Shown: positions 13,641-14,103 of the stretch, one piece after another
Layout: the number at the start of each line of letters is the position of its first letter
Position numbering within the stretch: the stretch's first letter is position 1
Assembly: GCA_041480845.1 (NCBI GenBank)
Contig: JBGPAU010000018.1
Coordinates: 1 to 14,103, forward strand
Direction of reading: 5' to 3'
Length of the DNA stretch: 14,103 nucleotides
Source: LCIL01 sp041480845
GTDB taxonomy: Bacteria > Patescibacteriota > Microgenomatia > UBA8517
Position numbers and translations under genes: made by a program
The notes under the pieces: generated by a model
Databases searched by the model: none
What the model was told of the DNA's origin: nothing
Seen by the model: only the letters and a program-made list of their open reading frames with translations

Positions 13641-14103
13641 ATGCATGCATACCTCCTTATCGGACAAGGAATTACCAGTTTCCAGGTACCAATTTCCAAT
13701 TTAGCCAAAAAGCTGAATGCAAAAGTAATGGAATTCCCTTTAGTTAAAATCGATGACGTCCGAAGTTTAAATAATCTAATCCGTTTAAGTTTTGACGTAC
13801 CGACACTTATCATCTGCCAAAATATTCATCAAGCAGGGGAGGAAGCCCTTAACGCTTTCCTAAAAAATCTGGAGGAACCTCAACCCAATATTTACTTCGC
13901 CCTAACCGCTCCCTCAACCCGGAAAGTTTTGCCGACAATCGTTTCAAGGTGCCAAGTAGTAAAAATTACAAATGACAAATTACAAATAACAAATGGGAAC
14001 GCGGAGGAGTTTGTCAAACTTACAACGGGAGAAAAGTTGGCCTACATAGACAAAATTAAAGACCGGGAAAAAGCCATAGAATTTGCCGAAAATTTGGTCA
14101 ATT
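13641..14103 (+). CDS. holB: DNA polymerase III delta' subunit-like protein, cut by the window edge
   Basis: The frame runs open from ATG 13641 to the last base (154 codons seen), so the 3' end is missing. It begins MHAYLLIGQG, the HAYLF..G start of clamp-loader AAA+ subunits, but the Walker A loop (GxxGxGKT) is absent; QGITSFQVPISNLAKK stands in its place. Then PLVKIDDVRSLNNLIRLS, the IDxVRxL segment, PTLIICQNIHQAGEEALNAFLKNLEEP and RKVLPTIVSRCQVVKI, which match the A.NALLK.LEEP and P.I.SRCQ signatures of DnaX/HolB proteins. Loss of the ATP site is common in delta'. Role: part of the clamp loader that puts the sliding clamp on DNA. Two heptad arrays lie inside the gene (13675-13702, 13963-13997). 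The start overlaps a 10-bp palindrome (ATGCATGCAT) and lacks a Shine-Dalgarno. Divergent from pilB. Confidence 0.8.
   Translation, partial: MHAYLLIGQGITSFQVPISNLAKKLNAKVMEFPLVKIDDVRSLNNLIRLSFDVPTLIICQNIHQAGEEALNAFLKNLEEPQPNIYFALTAPSTRKVLPTIVSRCQVVKITNDKLQITNGNAEEFVKLTTGEKLAYIDKIKDREKAIEFAENLVN
13675..13702 (+). repeat. Heptad array in the N-terminal part of the delta' gene
   Basis: Four 7-mers: CCAGTTT, CCAGGTA, CCAATTT, CCAATTT. They encode TSFQVPISNL, exactly where the Walker A loop of an active clamp-loader ATPase would be. Confidence 0.55.
13963..13997 (+). repeat. Heptad array within the delta' gene
   Basis: Five 7-mers: AAATTAC, AAATGAC, AAATTAC, AAATAAC, AAATGGG; the first 14 bases are repeated with one change. 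They encode KITNDKLQITNGN just after the SRCQ motif, which looks like an inserted segment. Confidence 0.65.

Noticed and set aside
13614..13997. CRISPR or iteron-type origin
   Set aside because: Units are only 7 bp, without spacers, mostly within coding sequence, and no cas or replication initiator gene is near.

Overview
The window looks like chromosomal DNA from a small-genome bacterium of the Candidate Phyla Radiation (Patescibacteria), perhaps Microgenomates. This is inferred from the pilins: many carry G|FTLIELLVV followed by a charged ARDxxRKxDLxxIxxALExY segment, a form I associate with that group. Very tight ATGA, TGATG and TAATG gene junctions and A-rich 7-bp repeats fit too. TGA is used as an ordinary stop at many junctions, so the code is not the UGA=Gly code of Gracilibacteria/Absconditabacteria. 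The lineage call is inference, not proof.

Layout. At the left edge a hypothetical + strand gene runs in from outside (1-693) and ends at a hairpin terminator. Facing it is a - strand PilX-like minor pilin gene (753-1640). Back to back with that is a + strand RelA/SpoT-family gene (1703-3508), with an intact-looking (p)ppGpp hydrolase (HD) domain and an eroded synthetase domain. Its stop codon overlaps the stop of the last gene of a long - strand operon.

From 13562 down to 3505 lies one apparent type IV pilus operon of 13 genes. In transcription order: pilB (extension ATPase), pilT (retraction ATPase), pilC (platform protein), a pilin, pilD (prepilin peptidase), five more pilins or pseudopilins plus one that has lost its processing glycine, then GspH/FimT-, PilV- and PilW-like minor pseudopilins. 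Most junctions overlap or lie within a few bases, so translational coupling is likely; a promoter candidate lies just before pilB. PilD would cut the prepilin leaders, PilC and PilB would assemble the fibre in the inner membrane and PilT would disassemble it. pilM, pilN, pilO and pilQ are not in the window.

Divergent from pilB, a + strand gene for a DNA polymerase III delta'-like clamp-loader subunit (13641 on) runs off the right edge.

The most unusual things are: five short A/T-rich tandem arrays that all have a 7-bp period but different unit sequences, three of them inside or next to the delta' gene, one inside pilD and one forming the 5' end of the GspH-like gene; a 15-codon ORF between pilT and pilC that copies the first seven codons of pilC with only synonymous changes; a pseudopilin with Lys in place of the cleavage-site Gly; Cys-rich pilin tails; a reduced zinc motif in PilB; and an RSH enzyme likely able only to hydrolyse (p)ppGpp.
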